This document shows positions 8,828 through 17,620 of a DNA stretch of 57,014 bases, one piece after another (the first letter of the stretch is position 1; each line of letters starts with the position of its first letter). The stretch is from assembly GCF_016919725.2 (NCBI RefSeq), contig NZ_JAJERH010000021.1:1-57014 (forward strand), written 5' to 3'. A program made the position numbers and the translations under genes. Under the pieces are notes generated by a model that was given only the letters and a program-made list of their open reading frames with translations, was not told where the DNA came from and did no database searches. Source of the stretch: Virgibacillus sp. AGTR. GTDB taxonomy: Bacteria; Bacillota; Bacilli; Bacillales; Amphibacillaceae.

Positions 8828-9886
8828 TTAACAATTACAAGTGGATGCACAACATTCATCATCATTGCTGATGTGGTGTTCATCTCCCTCTATAAAATCA
8901 AAAAGTTGTGAGTATGGTTCCTTTTTCAATATATTAAAAGCTTTTTCACATACATAAGTTCTTTCACCTCTTTGATAAATGTGATCATCGTCATCTTCGA
9001 TATGTTTAAATGGCCCTTTATAAATGACAGATTGCCCCTTATCAAGACAAGCTCCGTCTTTTCCTTTGTATGCTGTAACTGTCATGCTTCTAAAATCTAT
9101 GTCTTTAATTGTTGTCCATGTTTCCATGCGTTTATCAATGGTAATACCATAAAACCCTGCATTTTCGAATGCAGTTATAAATTTCTTTTCTTCCATTGCT
9201 CCCGAATAGCAAGCACTCCATAGATTTTCATCATCTCTCAATTCCTGTGGAACTTCCGTATTTGAAACAATATCCGATATGACAGCTTTGCCACCTTTCT
9301 TTAAAACTCTATATATTTCATTAAATAATTGCTCTTTTTCTTTAGTTGAAACAAGGTTTAACACACAATTGGAAATAACAACATCTATGCTATTATCTTT
9401 AATCATTGGAAAGCTTTCTTCTAAATGAAAGATGTAATCGTTAATTGAATTAAAACCAGTTAGACTAGCTACTGGATTTTCTTTTATATACTCATCTACC
9501 TTATTTAAGTCTAATTTCAAGTTTTGAATCTTCCCTTTATGAAAAATGACATTGTCATAACCTAGAGTATCAATTATTTCCCGTTGATATTTTTTAGCAA
9601 GGGAAAGCATATCATCATTCATATCTACACCAATGACTTTTCCAGTTTCCCCAACAATTTGAGATACGATATAAGGAACTTTTCCACCTCCACTACCTAA
9701 ATCTAAAACGGTGTCTCCTTCTTTAATTTTCCCTAAAGGATCTCCACAACCATAATCTTTTTCTATAATTTCCTCTGGTATAATCTTGAGGTACTTCGTA
9801 TCGTATTCTACAGGACAACAAAGATTTTGTTCATGATTAATAGCAGCATTACCATAGCGCTTTATAACTGAAAATTCCATACTCAT
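8828..9886 (-). CDS. arsM: Arsenite methyltransferase, ArsM (arsenosugar-pathway type)
   Basis: A 352-aa SAM-dependent methyltransferase. The Rossmann core begins with VLDLGSGGGKVPYIVSQIVG near residues 60-80, followed by GVDMNDDML and SNCVLNLV near 170. Candidate arsenic ligands are the Cys pair in NLCCPVEYD near residue 23, the Cys in SNCVLN and the Cys in WSACYSG near 223. The tail DDECCASTCNC is Cys-rich. It should methylate trivalent arsenic in the cytoplasm. The CCPVEYDTKYL / GCGDP opening fits the ArsM of arsenosugar gene sets rather than the shorter animal-like AS3MT type. It lies 18 bases after the permease gene. Confidence 0.85.
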   Translation of the reverse strand: MSMEFSVIKRYGNAAINHEQNLCCPVEYDTKYLKIIPEEIIEKDYGCGDPLGKIKEGDTVLDLGSGGGKVPYIVSQIVGETGKVIGVDMNDDMLSLAKKYQREIIDTLGYDNVIFHKGKIQNLKLDLNKVDEYIKENPVASLTGFNSINDYIFHLEESFPMIKDNSIDVVISNCVLNLVSTKEKEQLFNEIYRVLKKGGKAVISDIVSNTEVPQELRDDENLWSACYSGAMEEKKFITAFENAGFYGITIDKRMETWTTIKDIDFRSMTVTAYKGKDGACLDKGQSVIYKGPFKHIEDDDDHIYQRGERTYVCEKAFNILKKEPYSQLFDFIEGDEHHISNDDECCASTCNC

Positions 9887-9904
9887 ATACTGATCACCTC
9901 TCCT

Positions 9905-10789
9905 TTAAAAAATTAGATTTACGATGAGACCAGTTGCCATAGCTACAATTAAAATAGCTGCTATAAATGCAACTAATAGTTTCTTTTTAAATAACTTAGA
10001 TAATAAGGCAACTTCTGGGATGCTAGCCCCTGCTCCTCCAATAACTAAAGCAATAACTGTACCCATTGACATTCCTTTTGAAACAAGAGCTTCTGCTATA
10101 GGTAACATCGTTTCTGGTCTGATATACATTGGTATGCCAATAAGCGAGGCGATGAAAACAGAGAAAATGCCGTCACCACTTGCATACTTCGTAATGAACT
10201 CAGTTGGTATGAACCCATAAATAAAGGCACCTATGAAAACACCAATGAATAGATAAGGAAGCATTGGGTAAAGAAATGCCCATGCGTCATTTAATGCTTG
10301 CTTTATTCTAGATCCTTGTTTATTACTAAAGAACCCATCACCTTTTACTGTTACTCCTTTATATGAATCTAATAAATGTAATTTTGAAAATATAAATCCA
10401 GTTAATATGCTAAAAATACTTAGAACAACAATATACACAATTGTGATTTGCCATCCTATAAGACCCCATAACATAAATACAACTACTGGATTCATTAAAG
10501 GGGACGCGATAAGGAAACTCATAGCAGGCCCAAATGGAACGCTTGCATTTAATAATCCTGCCAAAATAGGTATCGTTGAACATGAACAAAATGGTGTTAT
10601 TGCACCAAAGAATGTTCCTAACACATAATTAACGGCATTGTTTGGACGATTTAATAATCTTTTTATTTTTTCTTCTGATACTACTTGTTGGATTAAACTA
10701 ACAATAAAACTGACAGCTATAAACAACGCAAGCAATTCAAAGAATAGCATGAAAAATGTTTGGATAAACTCTAAAATTGTATCTGACAT
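9905..10789 (-). CDS. arsP: ArsP-like permease (organoarsenical efflux family)
   Basis: A 294-aa membrane protein with about eight hydrophobic segments. The hallmark TPFCSCSTIPIL lies near residues 66-77 and SPLMNPVVVFML near 95. This is the permease family PF03773, which includes ArsP exporters of trivalent methylated or aromatic arsenicals; the FCSC cysteines are the proposed binding site. Pairing with ArsM fits export of the methylated product. The start is ATG behind GTGAGGAG. The 90 bases upstream carry two ArsR-type operators. Confidence 0.85.
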   Translation of the reverse strand: MSDTILEFIQTFFMLFFELLALFIAVSFIVSLIQQVVSEEKIKRLLNRPNNAVNYVLGTFFGAITPFCSCSTIPILAGLLNASVPFGPAMSFLIASPLMNPVVVFMLWGLIGWQITIVYIVVLSIFSILTGFIFSKLHLLDSYKGVTVKGDGFFSNKQGSRIKQALNDAWAFLYPMLPYLFIGVFIGAFIYGFIPTEFITKYASGDGIFSVFIASLIGIPMYIRPETMLPIAEALVSKGMSMGTVIALVIGGAGASIPEVALLSKLFKKKLLVAFIAAILIVAMATGLIVNLIF

Positions 10790-10812
10790 TCGTATAACTC
10801 CTCACTTTTATA

Positions 10813-10853
10813 AATCAAATAATTTTGATTAATAAATCAATAAAATTTGATTT
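10813..10853. promoter_or_regulatory. Two ArsR-type operators upstream of arsP
   Basis: Two back-to-back palindromes, AATCAAATAATTTTGATT (10813-10830) and AAATCAATAAAATTTGATTT (10834-10853), each of the ATCAA-N6/7-TTGAT form bound by ArsR/SmtB repressors. They lie between arsR and arsP, implying that arsP-arsM has ArsR control of its own. Confidence 0.7.
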
Positions 10854-10878
10854 ATTGAGTAGATAAGTAAGACACTTG

Positions 10879-11199
10879 TTAAAAGATCTTACAACAAGTA
10901 TCTTCGGTTAAAACAAGCTGTATTTGTTCTTCATTAATTCTATAATAATTCCATGTTCCATGCTTTTCTGAAATCAGTATATTGGCATTTACTAATTTTT
11001 TTAGGTGATAAGAAAGTTTAGATTGTTTTAAATCTAATTTTTCTTCTAAATCACAAACACATAAGTTTTTATGAGGACTTTTATTAATTTCGTTTAAAAT
11101 CTTAAGTCTTATTCGATCAGCTAAGGCGTTAAACATATTCTCATAAAAGTCGAGAGCTTCATCATTGCTTAATTCTTTTACATTTTTAATTCGTTCCAT
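10879..11199 (-). CDS. arsR: ArsR-family metalloregulatory repressor
   Basis: A 106-aa winged-helix repressor. ALADRIRLKILNEI starts the DNA-binding domain, and LCVCDLEEKLDLKQSKLSYH carries the recognition helix. The CVCDL motif matches the As(III) site of classical ArsR, and the C-terminal DTCC gives a further Cys pair. Arsenite binding should release it from the ATCAA-type operators here. I chose ATG at 11199 because GAGGTG sits 6 bases before it. A GTG three codons upstream overlaps that ribosome site. It is the first gene of the operon. Confidence 0.9.
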   Translation of the reverse strand: MERIKNVKELSNDEALDFYENMFNALADRIRLKILNEINKSPHKNLCVCDLEEKLDLKQSKLSYHLKKLVNANILISEKHGTWNYYRINEEQIQLVLTEDTCCKIF

Positions 11200-11217
11200 A
11201 ATTTTCACCTCGCTTAT

Positions 11218-11270
11218 AAATCAATTTTTTTTGATGTATAAAATGTAAATCAAACTTACAAATTTGTCAA
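11218..11270 (-). promoter_or_regulatory. arsR promoter and operator
   Basis: On the minus strand TTGACA (11265-11270) and TACATT (11242-11247) are separated by 17 bases. Immediately downstream is AAATCAATTTTTTTTGATGT (11218-11237), a third ATCAA/TTGAT operator that would overlap the transcription start, fitting autorepression. Confidence 0.7.
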
Positions 11271-11333
11271 TACTTAATCCTTAAAGTATTCCTAAAGCTA
11301 GTACAAGATTAGCTTTAGGAGGGGAGATTAGAG

Positions 11334-11579
11334 ATGAAAAGACAAGAGTTAACGAAAATCATAGATTATAAATTATACTTTACATCCAACAGCAAGTAAG
11401 TCAGACATGGAGAGCTTTTTGCAACCAAACGGTTAATGGGACATCAGTTGTAATTTGGAGAGCAGCATTTCCATGGAAGCTTTAAATGTATACGGTACGT
11501 TATTGAGGATTTACGCTATGAGAATATACCAAGGCCTGTAATTGAGAAAGATGATGAAGTCATCATTCAAGTAAGTTAA
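11334..11579 (+). pseudogene. Gene scraps including the N-terminus of a zinc alcohol dehydrogenase-like protein
   Basis: A strong ribosome binding site (AGGAGGGGAG) precedes ATG at 11334, but the frame stops after 21 codons. From ATG at 11473 the sequence reads MEALNVYG, shifts frame, then continues DLRYENIPRPVIEKDDEVII and QVS before a stop. That is the typical opening of medium-chain zinc alcohol dehydrogenases. Everything downstream is lost. Rated a remnant; the exact parent is uncertain. Confidence 0.45.
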
Positions 11580-11606
11580 CGGGGAAGAGCTAGGGAGTGA
11601 AAAAGG

Positions 11607-11643
11607 GCTATAAACCTTTGTTTTATAAAGATTTATAGCCTTT
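11607..11643. terminator. Bidirectional terminator hairpin
   Basis: GGCTATAAA ... TTTATAGCC with A-runs on the left and T-runs on the right in both orientations. It can end the iron/MFS operon arriving on the minus strand and any reading from the dead gene on the plus strand. Confidence 0.7.
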
Positions 11644-11768
11644 TATTAGTAAATGTATAGAGCAATAATATATCTTTCTAAATTCTCTTGTTACTTAAAT
11701 ATGCGTTTTTTTGTCCAATTTAATAGGAGGTAGGTTAATATACTTAGTTAATAAGGATTTGTATTTCA

Positions 11769-13160
11769 TTAACAGTTTTGTTGTGTATGTAACGTTTTTT
11801 GATAATAATAAAACAATGCGGCGGCTATAAGTGAAGCTATCGAAATACTTATTAAGCACATTAAAAATGCAGTGCTCGGTAACATAAAGCTTGAAAATAA
11901 AATACTGATAAAAGCTACCGCAAAAGAATTAGCTAAGTACATAGCAGTATTAAAAATACCAGAAGCAACGCCAACAATTTTGAGAGGTAAGCCATTTAAA
12001 ATAATACTTGCTAAAGGTGTAGTAGCTAAACCAAGACTTAAACCATAAATAAAGAGTATTACAATAACTAATGCATCTTGCAGTGTCCAAGCAAAATACA
12101 AGAGTATCGCTAAGCTCGCAATACAAATGCTCATGATTAATGCTCCATAGCACAAAATTAAATCACGTAAAAATTGTGTAATTCGAGCAGCTAATAATGA
12201 ACTAATGAAAAATCCTAGTCCAATCGGTAAATAAATGATGCTAGTTGCTTTAGCATCATAGCCTAAAAAGTTTTGTGCATAGTAGCTTAAAATAAAGAAC
12301 AATGCAAACATACTTAAATAAATATTAACTAACGAAATAATCCCCAAGCTAAAGCGTTTATTTGTGAATATGTTTAAATCTATTAAAGGGTGTTTTTGTT
12401 TTTTCTCTACTTTAATAAATAATAGTGTACTCATAATAGTTAAAATTAAGATGGAAATCGTAAGAATACTAAAACCATGGTTTTGACTATTTGTTAAGGT
12501 TGCAATTGCTAATAAAATACTGCTCATTAATAAAGCTGTTCCTATCCAATCAATTTTAACCTTTAACATATGCGAATCTTTAGGAATTAAAGGTAGAAGT
12601 ACTAACACTAAAATACCAAAAGGGATATTCAGAAAGAAAACATTACGCCAAGTTAATCCCCATAAATTCCAGTCAATAATTAATCCACCTAAAATTAGAC
12701 CAAAAGCAAATGCGATACCTATAACAGCACCATACAAACTAAAGGCTACTTTTTGTTCGTGTGATGGAAATATCACTTGTATAATCGCTAGTATTTGTGG
12801 CTGAATAATGGCAGCGGCAATGCCTTGAACTAAACGCATACCAATTAAAAGAGTAGTAATGGATGTAAGCCCACCAATTAATGATGAAAGGATAAATAAA
12901 GCCACTCCAAACCATAAGGTTTTTCGTCTGCCATACATATCCCCGAGCTTACCACCGACAATTAACAGCACAGCTAAGCCAATGGCATAGCAAGAAAATA
13001 AAATCTGTGCAGTTGTAAAAGATAAATGTAAATCGATTTGGATACTCGGTAATGCAATTTGCAGCATGTAATTGTTCAATGAAATTAATAAGGTTGGTAA
13101 TAATACGATACCCAGTGCCCACCAGCGATATTTATAATATGTTTCTTGCGTTGCAGACAT
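11769..13160 (-). CDS. MFS transporter, DHA2 (14-helix) family
   Basis: A 463-aa protein with about 14 hydrophobic segments and the conserved GGKLGDMYGRRKTLW loop after segment 2, as in EmrB/QacA-type drug:proton antiporters. It is the last gene of the iron-uptake operon, separated by 12 bases from the ATPase. In such loci an MFS exporter often secretes a siderophore or removes a toxic ligand; that role is inferred from position only. ATG at 13160 has AAAGGAG eight bases upstream. Confidence 0.85.
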   Translation of the reverse strand: MSATQETYYKYRWWALGIVLLPTLLISLNNYMLQIALPSIQIDLHLSFTTAQILFSCYAIGLAVLLIVGGKLGDMYGRRKTLWFGVALFILSSLIGGLTSITTLLIGMRLVQGIAAAIIQPQILAIIQVIFPSHEQKVAFSLYGAVIGIAFAFGLILGGLIIDWNLWGLTWRNVFFLNIPFGILVLVLLPLIPKDSHMLKVKIDWIGTALLMSSILLAIATLTNSQNHGFSILTISILILTIMSTLLFIKVEKKQKHPLIDLNIFTNKRFSLGIISLVNIYLSMFALFFILSYYAQNFLGYDAKATSIIYLPIGLGFFISSLLAARITQFLRDLILCYGALIMSICIASLAILLYFAWTLQDALVIVILFIYGLSLGLATTPLASIILNGLPLKIVGVASGIFNTAMYLANSFAVAFISILFSSFMLPSTAFLMCLISISIASLIAAALFYYYQKTLHTQQNC

Positions 13161-13172
13161 CAAAAAACTCCT

Positions 13173-13945
13173 TTATTCGTCACCTAACATCGGAAAATAT
13201 GAAATTATAAGTTGGTTTGTGACGGAATTTGTGGAAATATGACAATTTACGCCATACACTTCTTTAATTAATGTAGTTGTTAAAATATCTTTGGGTTTTC
13301 CTTGTGCATAAATGCGTCCATCTTTTAAAACATAAAGATAATCGCAATACATTGAAGCGATTGACAAATCATGTAATGCAGCTAAAGTACCTACTTTTAA
13401 AGACTTTACTACACTTAAAATTTGAATTTGATATTTAATATCTAAATGGTTTGTTGGTTCATCTAATACTAAGAAGTTTGGCTCTTGTACTAACGCGCGT
13501 GCTAATACGACACGTTGTTGTTCACCTCCTGATAAAAGCGTGAACATTTGCTCTTGTTTATGAAGCAAGTTTACTTTTTCTAATGCAGCATTAATGTTCT
13601 GTCGTGTGCATTGTCATTCTCCATAAATTTTTTATGAGGTGTACGCCCCATTGCTACCATTTCATAAACAGTAAAATCAAAAGAAGTAGTATTAAATTGC
13701 CCAACAACCGCCAGATGTGTAGCGAGTTTTTTTGGTGTGATTTCTAAAACATTAAGGTCATCTAACATGACAGTTCCAGCTTGTGGCTTATTTACTTTAT
13801 AAATACTTTTTAATAAAGTTGATTTTCCACAGCCATTCGGTCCTAAAATACCGACAAATTGTCCTTCATTTACCTGTAGTGAAATATCTTCAATAATTTT
13901 TATTTTATCTACCATAAAAGAAATGTTTTCGGCATGTAATTTCAC
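13173..13945 (-). pseudogene. Iron-siderophore ABC transporter ATPase (FecE/FhuC-like), frameshifted
   Basis: Two frames together make one ABC ATPase of about 258 residues. The first part, from GTG at 13945 with GGGGGAGA upstream, has Walker A GPNGCGKST and the Q-loop VVGQFN, ending at HDRT near 13600. The second part resumes in another frame with NAALEKVNLLHKQEQMF, the signature LSGGEQQR, Walker B FLVLDEPTNHLD and the H-loop. Loss of one base near 13600-13610 explains the break. It is either a natural mutation that would disable the transporter or a sequencing error. The 773-base span is not a multiple of three, in line with this. Confidence 0.85.
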
Positions 13946-13946
13946 T

Positions 13947-14978
13947 TTAATCTCCCCCAAAACCATATTTCTTTTTTATTAACATGTGCATAAATACAGG
14001 TGCACCTAAAATCGCTGTTACAATACCTATTGGCAATTCGCTGTTTGTGATAATAATACGTGCTAGTAAATCAGCCCACATTAAAAATATGCCGCCAACG
14101 AGTAAAACCATAGGTACTAAAAAGCGATGATTTGCGCCTGAAAAAATTCGTACTAAGTGAGGAATAATTAAACCAACAAATCCGATAATGCCGCATTTTG
14201 CCACAATAATTGCGGTTAAAATGGCAGAGATAACTAGGTACACTTTGCGCAAAACATGAAGGTTGATTCCTAAAGTCATTGCAGCTTCTTCGCCCATAAG
14301 CATGGCGTTCATTACACGCCATTGTGAGATGAAGAAAATAGAAATTACCACAATAAAAATTGTGATGAGTGGTAGGTCAGCCCATTTAGCTGAAGTAAGA
14401 CTACCCATTGTCCAAAAAGTAATGGAACGAACCCCTTCTGCATCTTTTGCAAAATAGATAAATAGATTAGAAATTGCTGTGAATAGTGCATTGACAATTG
14501 TACCTGCCAAAATTAATTTCACTACCGACATTTTTTGTCCGATATTAGCTAGAAATAAACCGACAACAGTAGCTAGTAGTGCGCCGAGAAACGCCCAAAC
14601 AAGTAAACTAATGGAATCAAAGAAATTGCCCAGCGTGTGACTAATTACAATTGAAAAAGTAGCACCTAATAACGCACCAGATGAAATACCTAAAATATAA
14701 GGGTCAGCTAAAGGGTTTTGCACAGAGGCTTGCATAACAGTACCACACAATGCTAAGCCAGCCCCGACTAATAAAGCTAATAATGTTCGAGGAATACGAA
14801 TATCCCAAATGATGTCATAAAATAAATTTTTTTCTTGAGTTGTAAATGAAGAAAAAATGGTTTCAATTGTTGTGCTTACTGGAATCGTAACCTGTCCAAT
14901 TGCAATGGACAGAACGATGGTACAAAAAGTAGTCAACAATAAAAGAAAAATTGTTAAAGTGAAATGTTTTTGTATCAT
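13947..14978 (-). CDS. Iron-siderophore ABC transporter permease (FecCD family)
   Basis: A 343-aa membrane protein with about nine or ten hydrophobic segments. The FecCD-family marks are GAGLALCGTVMQASVQNPLADPY (given here as GAGLALCGTVMQ then NPLADP) near residues 66-90, and CGIIGFVGLIIPHLVR near 260, the loop that contacts the ATPase. The start overlaps the binding-protein stop by four bases (ATGA), showing tight coupling. It would form the homodimeric membrane channel for a ferric siderophore or haem-like ligand. Confidence 0.9.
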   Translation of the reverse strand: MIQKHFTLTIFLLLLTTFCTIVLSIAIGQVTIPVSTTIETIFSSFTTQEKNLFYDIIWDIRIPRTLLALLVGAGLALCGTVMQASVQNPLADPYILGISSGALLGATFSIVISHTLGNFFDSISLLVWAFLGALLATVVGLFLANIGQKMSVVKLILAGTIVNALFTAISNLFIYFAKDAEGVRSITFWTMGSLTSAKWADLPLITIFIVVISIFFISQWRVMNAMLMGEEAAMTLGINLHVLRKVYLVISAILTAIIVAKCGIIGFVGLIIPHLVRIFSGANHRFLVPMVLLVGGIFLMWADLLARIIITNSELPIGIVTAILGAPVFMHMLIKKKYGFGGD

Positions 14979-15976
14979 AATTCAGCACCCGAAAATTGCG
15001 TAGGTTGAATAAATTTAGCCACATCTTCATATAATTTTGCGATTTCAGGACTTCCATTTACTGCATTAGTATAGTCCACAACTAAAACATCATTGTTTTT
15101 GATAGCATTTACATTTTTCAATTGTTTATCTCCTAAAAGGGCATGCAATGTTTTTTCTTCATTTTGCTTTTGGAATTGTGTCAAGATAATTTTGTCTGGG
15201 TTTTCCGCAATAATAGCTTCAGCAGACAACTCGATATACGGTTGATCGGACATATTTACAAACTCACCATTCGCAAGCTCAATCATTTCATCTACCATGC
15301 ACCAATCGGGTGAGTAGTAAAAATATTTATTACGTACATGACTGATAAAAAGCACTTTAGGTTTTTCTTGTGAGTGGTCGATCGTACCAGCTATTTTTTG
15401 AATACGTGATTCCTGTTTATTGATATATTCATTTGTTTGATCTTCAATATTAAAAACACGTCCAAAATTTTTAATTTCATCAAAATAAGTTTCTTTACTA
15501 CGTCCCACATTGAAATTAACTGCCGTTAAAGTAGGAATGTCTCGCTCATTCCAAGAAGGAATTGAACCAATCATATCCTCACGAAAAGCAGAAGCAACAG
15601 AAAGAATTAAATCCGGCTTTAAGGCAATAATCGATTCCTTTGATGGCCACATCTCACTTAATAAAGGCATCCTTTTAATTTCTTCTTGGTAACTTGTATT
15701 TGTTTGATCGTCATACCCAAAGCCAACAACTTTATCTTGTAAGCCAAATTTCACCATTAACTCCGCCATTGCAGAGCCAATAACTAAAACACGTTCAGGC
15801 TCATTTTTGATTGTTTGCTGTAGCACATCACCTTCATAATTAAAAACATCATAATTCAATGGGTAATGTGAATTCATTGCTTGAGGCTTTTCTTCCTTCG
15901 TTTCATTTGAGGTGTTACAGCCTAGAAGTAAAAATAATAAACTGATGAATAAACTACTTATTATGATATTTTTCAT
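14975..15976 (-). CDS. Iron-siderophore ABC transporter substrate-binding lipoprotein
   Basis: A 333-aa lipoprotein. The signal peptide ends in the lipobox LLLGC near residue 20. The mature part is a TroA-like periplasmic-binding domain (PF01497): RVLVIGSAMAELMVKFGLQD, PLLSEMWPSKESIIALKPDLIL and DKIILTQFQ are all in place. It should capture a ferric siderophore outside the membrane for the FecCD permease. AGGAGGC lies upstream of the ATG, within the end of a decayed second binding-protein gene, so the pair arose by tandem duplication. Confidence 0.88.
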   Translation of the reverse strand: MKNIIISSLFISLLFLLLGCNTSNETKEEKPQAMNSHYPLNYDVFNYEGDVLQQTIKNEPERVLVIGSAMAELMVKFGLQDKVVGFGYDDQTNTSYQEEIKRMPLLSEMWPSKESIIALKPDLILSVASAFREDMIGSIPSWNERDIPTLTAVNFNVGRSKETYFDEIKNFGRVFNIEDQTNEYINKQESRIQKIAGTIDHSQEKPKVLFISHVRNKYFYYSPDWCMVDEMIELANGEFVNMSDQPYIELSAEAIIAENPDKIILTQFQKQNEEKTLHALLGDKQLKNVNAIKNNDVLVVDYTNAVNGSPEIAKLYEDVAKFIQPTQFSGAEL

Positions 15977-15989
15977 TTTATTTGCCTCC

Positions 15990-16617
15990 TATTGAAATAA
16001 CTCTAGGTGAATAAATTTCGCTACATCTTCATATAAATCTCCTAATTCTAAGCCATCATTAATAGCACTTGTATATTCCTCCACTAAAATTTCTTTATCT
16101 TTAATCGCATCGATTTTCGCTAAGCGTTTATCAGCCAAAAATTCGTTTTTCGTGATCTCTCAGTTTGGTTGCTGAAATTCTTTTGTCTGGGTTTGCTGCT
16201 CAAATAGCTTCTGTTGATAGTTCCATATAATCTTCATCAGACATTTCCATAAAGGTTGCATTGAAACCTTCTATCATTCGTCAATAATGGCCCATTTGGG
16301 GGCATAGTAAAAATAGGTGCCTTTTGATACGCCAATAACTAAAACAGATGGCTTATGTTCTGCTTTTTTGGTTATAACTTGTACCTTTTGCATACGCTGT
16401 TGTTGCTCAAGAATAAAGGCATCTGTCTTACTTGCTTTGTTAAATACAATTTTGTGGTGTCTTTTTGATTGCTTGTTCAATATTTTCTCCTTCGTATGTG
16501 TAGCTATCTACGTTGATCGGATCATTATTTTGACTTTGTGTAACAGCTTCTTTATCTAAAACCTGTTTTGTAGTATCAGTTGCATTACAACCTGTTAATA
16601 CGAATAAAATTTTTTAG
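15990..16617 (-). pseudogene. Decayed tandem copy of the siderophore-binding lipoprotein
   Basis: Read on the minus strand this begins ILFVLTGCNATDTTK (lipobox LTGC, but without a start codon or most of the signal peptide). It passes through VDSYTYEGENIEQAIKK, shifts frame, and resumes KPSVLVIGVSKGTYFYYAP with AIIDE. It breaks again and ends EDVAKFIHLELFQ just before the ribosome binding site of the intact copy. The 5' end is lost right at the operon promoter. At least three lesions make it non-functional. It is related to the intact neighbour across its length. Confidence 0.8.
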
Positions 16618-16653
16618 TATATTAAAACCTTTATTGACTGACAACCAGTCGAA
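16616..16653 (-). promoter_or_regulatory. Promoter of the iron/MFS operon overlapped by a TetR operator
   Basis: On the minus strand TTGTCA (16639-16644) and TATACT (16616-16621) are exactly 17 bases apart. The -35 sits inside TTGACTGACAACCAGTCGAA (16634-16653), whose core GACTG-ACAAC-CAGTC is a perfect interrupted palindrome. A closely similar sequence occurs at 17421-17439. It is most likely the binding site of the adjacent TetR protein. Confidence 0.65.
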
Positions 16654-16720
16654 TTCATTTTTACAAGCGTTTGACTACCTTTATACTGAGTGTTTAAATA
16701 AAGGAATGGGGGTGATGCTC

Positions 16721-17365
16721 TTGGCAAGAATCACAAAGAGTACAATAGAGCGCCGCAACGAAATATTAGATATGGCTGAAAAATTATTTAGTGAAAAAGG
16801 CTATGATAAAACATCAACTACAGATATAACGAAAGGTTTAGGAGTTGCTCAAGGAACACTTTATTACCACTTTGCATCAAAAGAAATATTAGCCCAAGAA
16901 TTAGTGAATCGACAGTTACAGATTTTACATAAACATTTTCGTGATGTGTTGTTACGCACAGATTTAACTGCTTATGAAAAATTAGCGTGGATTTTCATTT
17001 ATGAATTAGACGATCCACTTAACCATGTTGAAATCTTTAGCTATCTACGTAATGACCATAACTCGCTGTTGCGTCAAATCGTGTATGTACAAACAATATG
17101 CCAATTCTCTCCAATGGTTACTGAAATGATTTTACAAGGTAATCAAGAAGGGATTTTCAAAGTCGAAACTCCCGCACTTATAGCAGAATTCTTCCTATCT
17201 ACTATTCATCACTGGGTTGATTCATCCTTATTTAGTTGGACAAATAAGGAGAAGATTGCTCGTATTACGGCGTTGCAATCTACTTTTGAACATTTATTCG
17301 GATTGGAGAAAAATCAACTCGATTTAAACATGATGCGTAAAGTTGTAGCTGAAAAAATACTGTAG
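16721..17365 (+). CDS. TetR/AcrR-family regulator, divergent from the iron/MFS operon
   Basis: A 214-aa one-component repressor. The N-terminal helix-turn-helix is typical: ILDMAEKLFSEKGYDKTSTT, then ITKGLGVAQGTLYYHFASKE. The rest is a helical ligand-binding domain without recognisable specificity. I take TTG at 16721 (protein begins LARITKSTIERR) because GGGGGTG is correctly spaced before it. An ATG at 16706 is in frame but overlaps that ribosome site. The gene faces away from the operon whose promoter carries the palindrome, so it probably represses that operon and itself. Confidence 0.88.
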   Translation: MARITKSTIERRNEILDMAEKLFSEKGYDKTSTTDITKGLGVAQGTLYYHFASKEILAQELVNRQLQILHKHFRDVLLRTDLTAYEKLAWIFIYELDDPLNHVEIFSYLRNDHNSLLRQIVYVQTICQFSPMVTEMILQGNQEGIFKVETPALIAEFFLSTIHHWVDSSLFSWTNKEKIARITALQSTFEHLFGLEKNQLDLNMMRKVVAEKIL

Positions 17366-17368
17366 ACA

Positions 17369-17408
17369 ACACAGCTTAAATGATAATCATTATCAATTAA
17401 GCTGTGTT
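17369..17408. terminator. Long hairpin after tetR with a perfect Fur box in its centre
   Basis: Arms AACACAGCTTAA (17369-17380) and TTAAGCTGTGTT (17397-17408) enclose TGATAATCATTATCA (17381-17395), a perfect 7-1-7 Fur box. The whole forms an almost unbroken stem. It probably ends tetR transcription, and its double-stranded form is a Fur target. No iron-regulated start is evident close by on either side. Confidence 0.6.
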
Positions 17409-17420
17409 TATTATATTTCA

Positions 17421-17439
17421 TGACTGACAACCTGTCAAA
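17421..17439. promoter_or_regulatory. Second TetR-type operator-like site
   Basis: TGACTGACAACCTGTCAAA differs by few bases from the operator at 16634-16653. It lies downstream of tetR, followed by a possible promoter (TTGCTT ... TATAAA, 17490-17512) that now leads only to a 17-codon frame at 17537. A lost target gene may once have stood here. The remaining bases up to 17610 hold nothing recognisable. Confidence 0.45.
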
Positions 17440-17620
17440 TCTATTTTTTATAGTACCAACTTAATAACAATGGCATATAGTTGCTAAATTGCTTACATTC
17501 CGTTACTATAAATTACCTTGTAAAAGGAACTATCACATGTTTTTAGATGAATTTTTCAATTATAGTTGGCGTGAACTTCGTAAAATATAATCTATCTATC
17601 ATGTTCATAGCAATAAAATA

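Noticed and set aside
9924-10832. Plus-strand frames of 64-98 codons across the arsP region
   Set aside because: They are antisense shadows of the membrane-protein gene; the minus-strand product has all ArsP marks.
17537-17590. 17-codon frame MFLDEFFNYSWRELRK after a promoter-like sequence
   Set aside because: Too short to call a gene; possibly the start of a deleted gene, mentioned only as context for the second TetR-type site.
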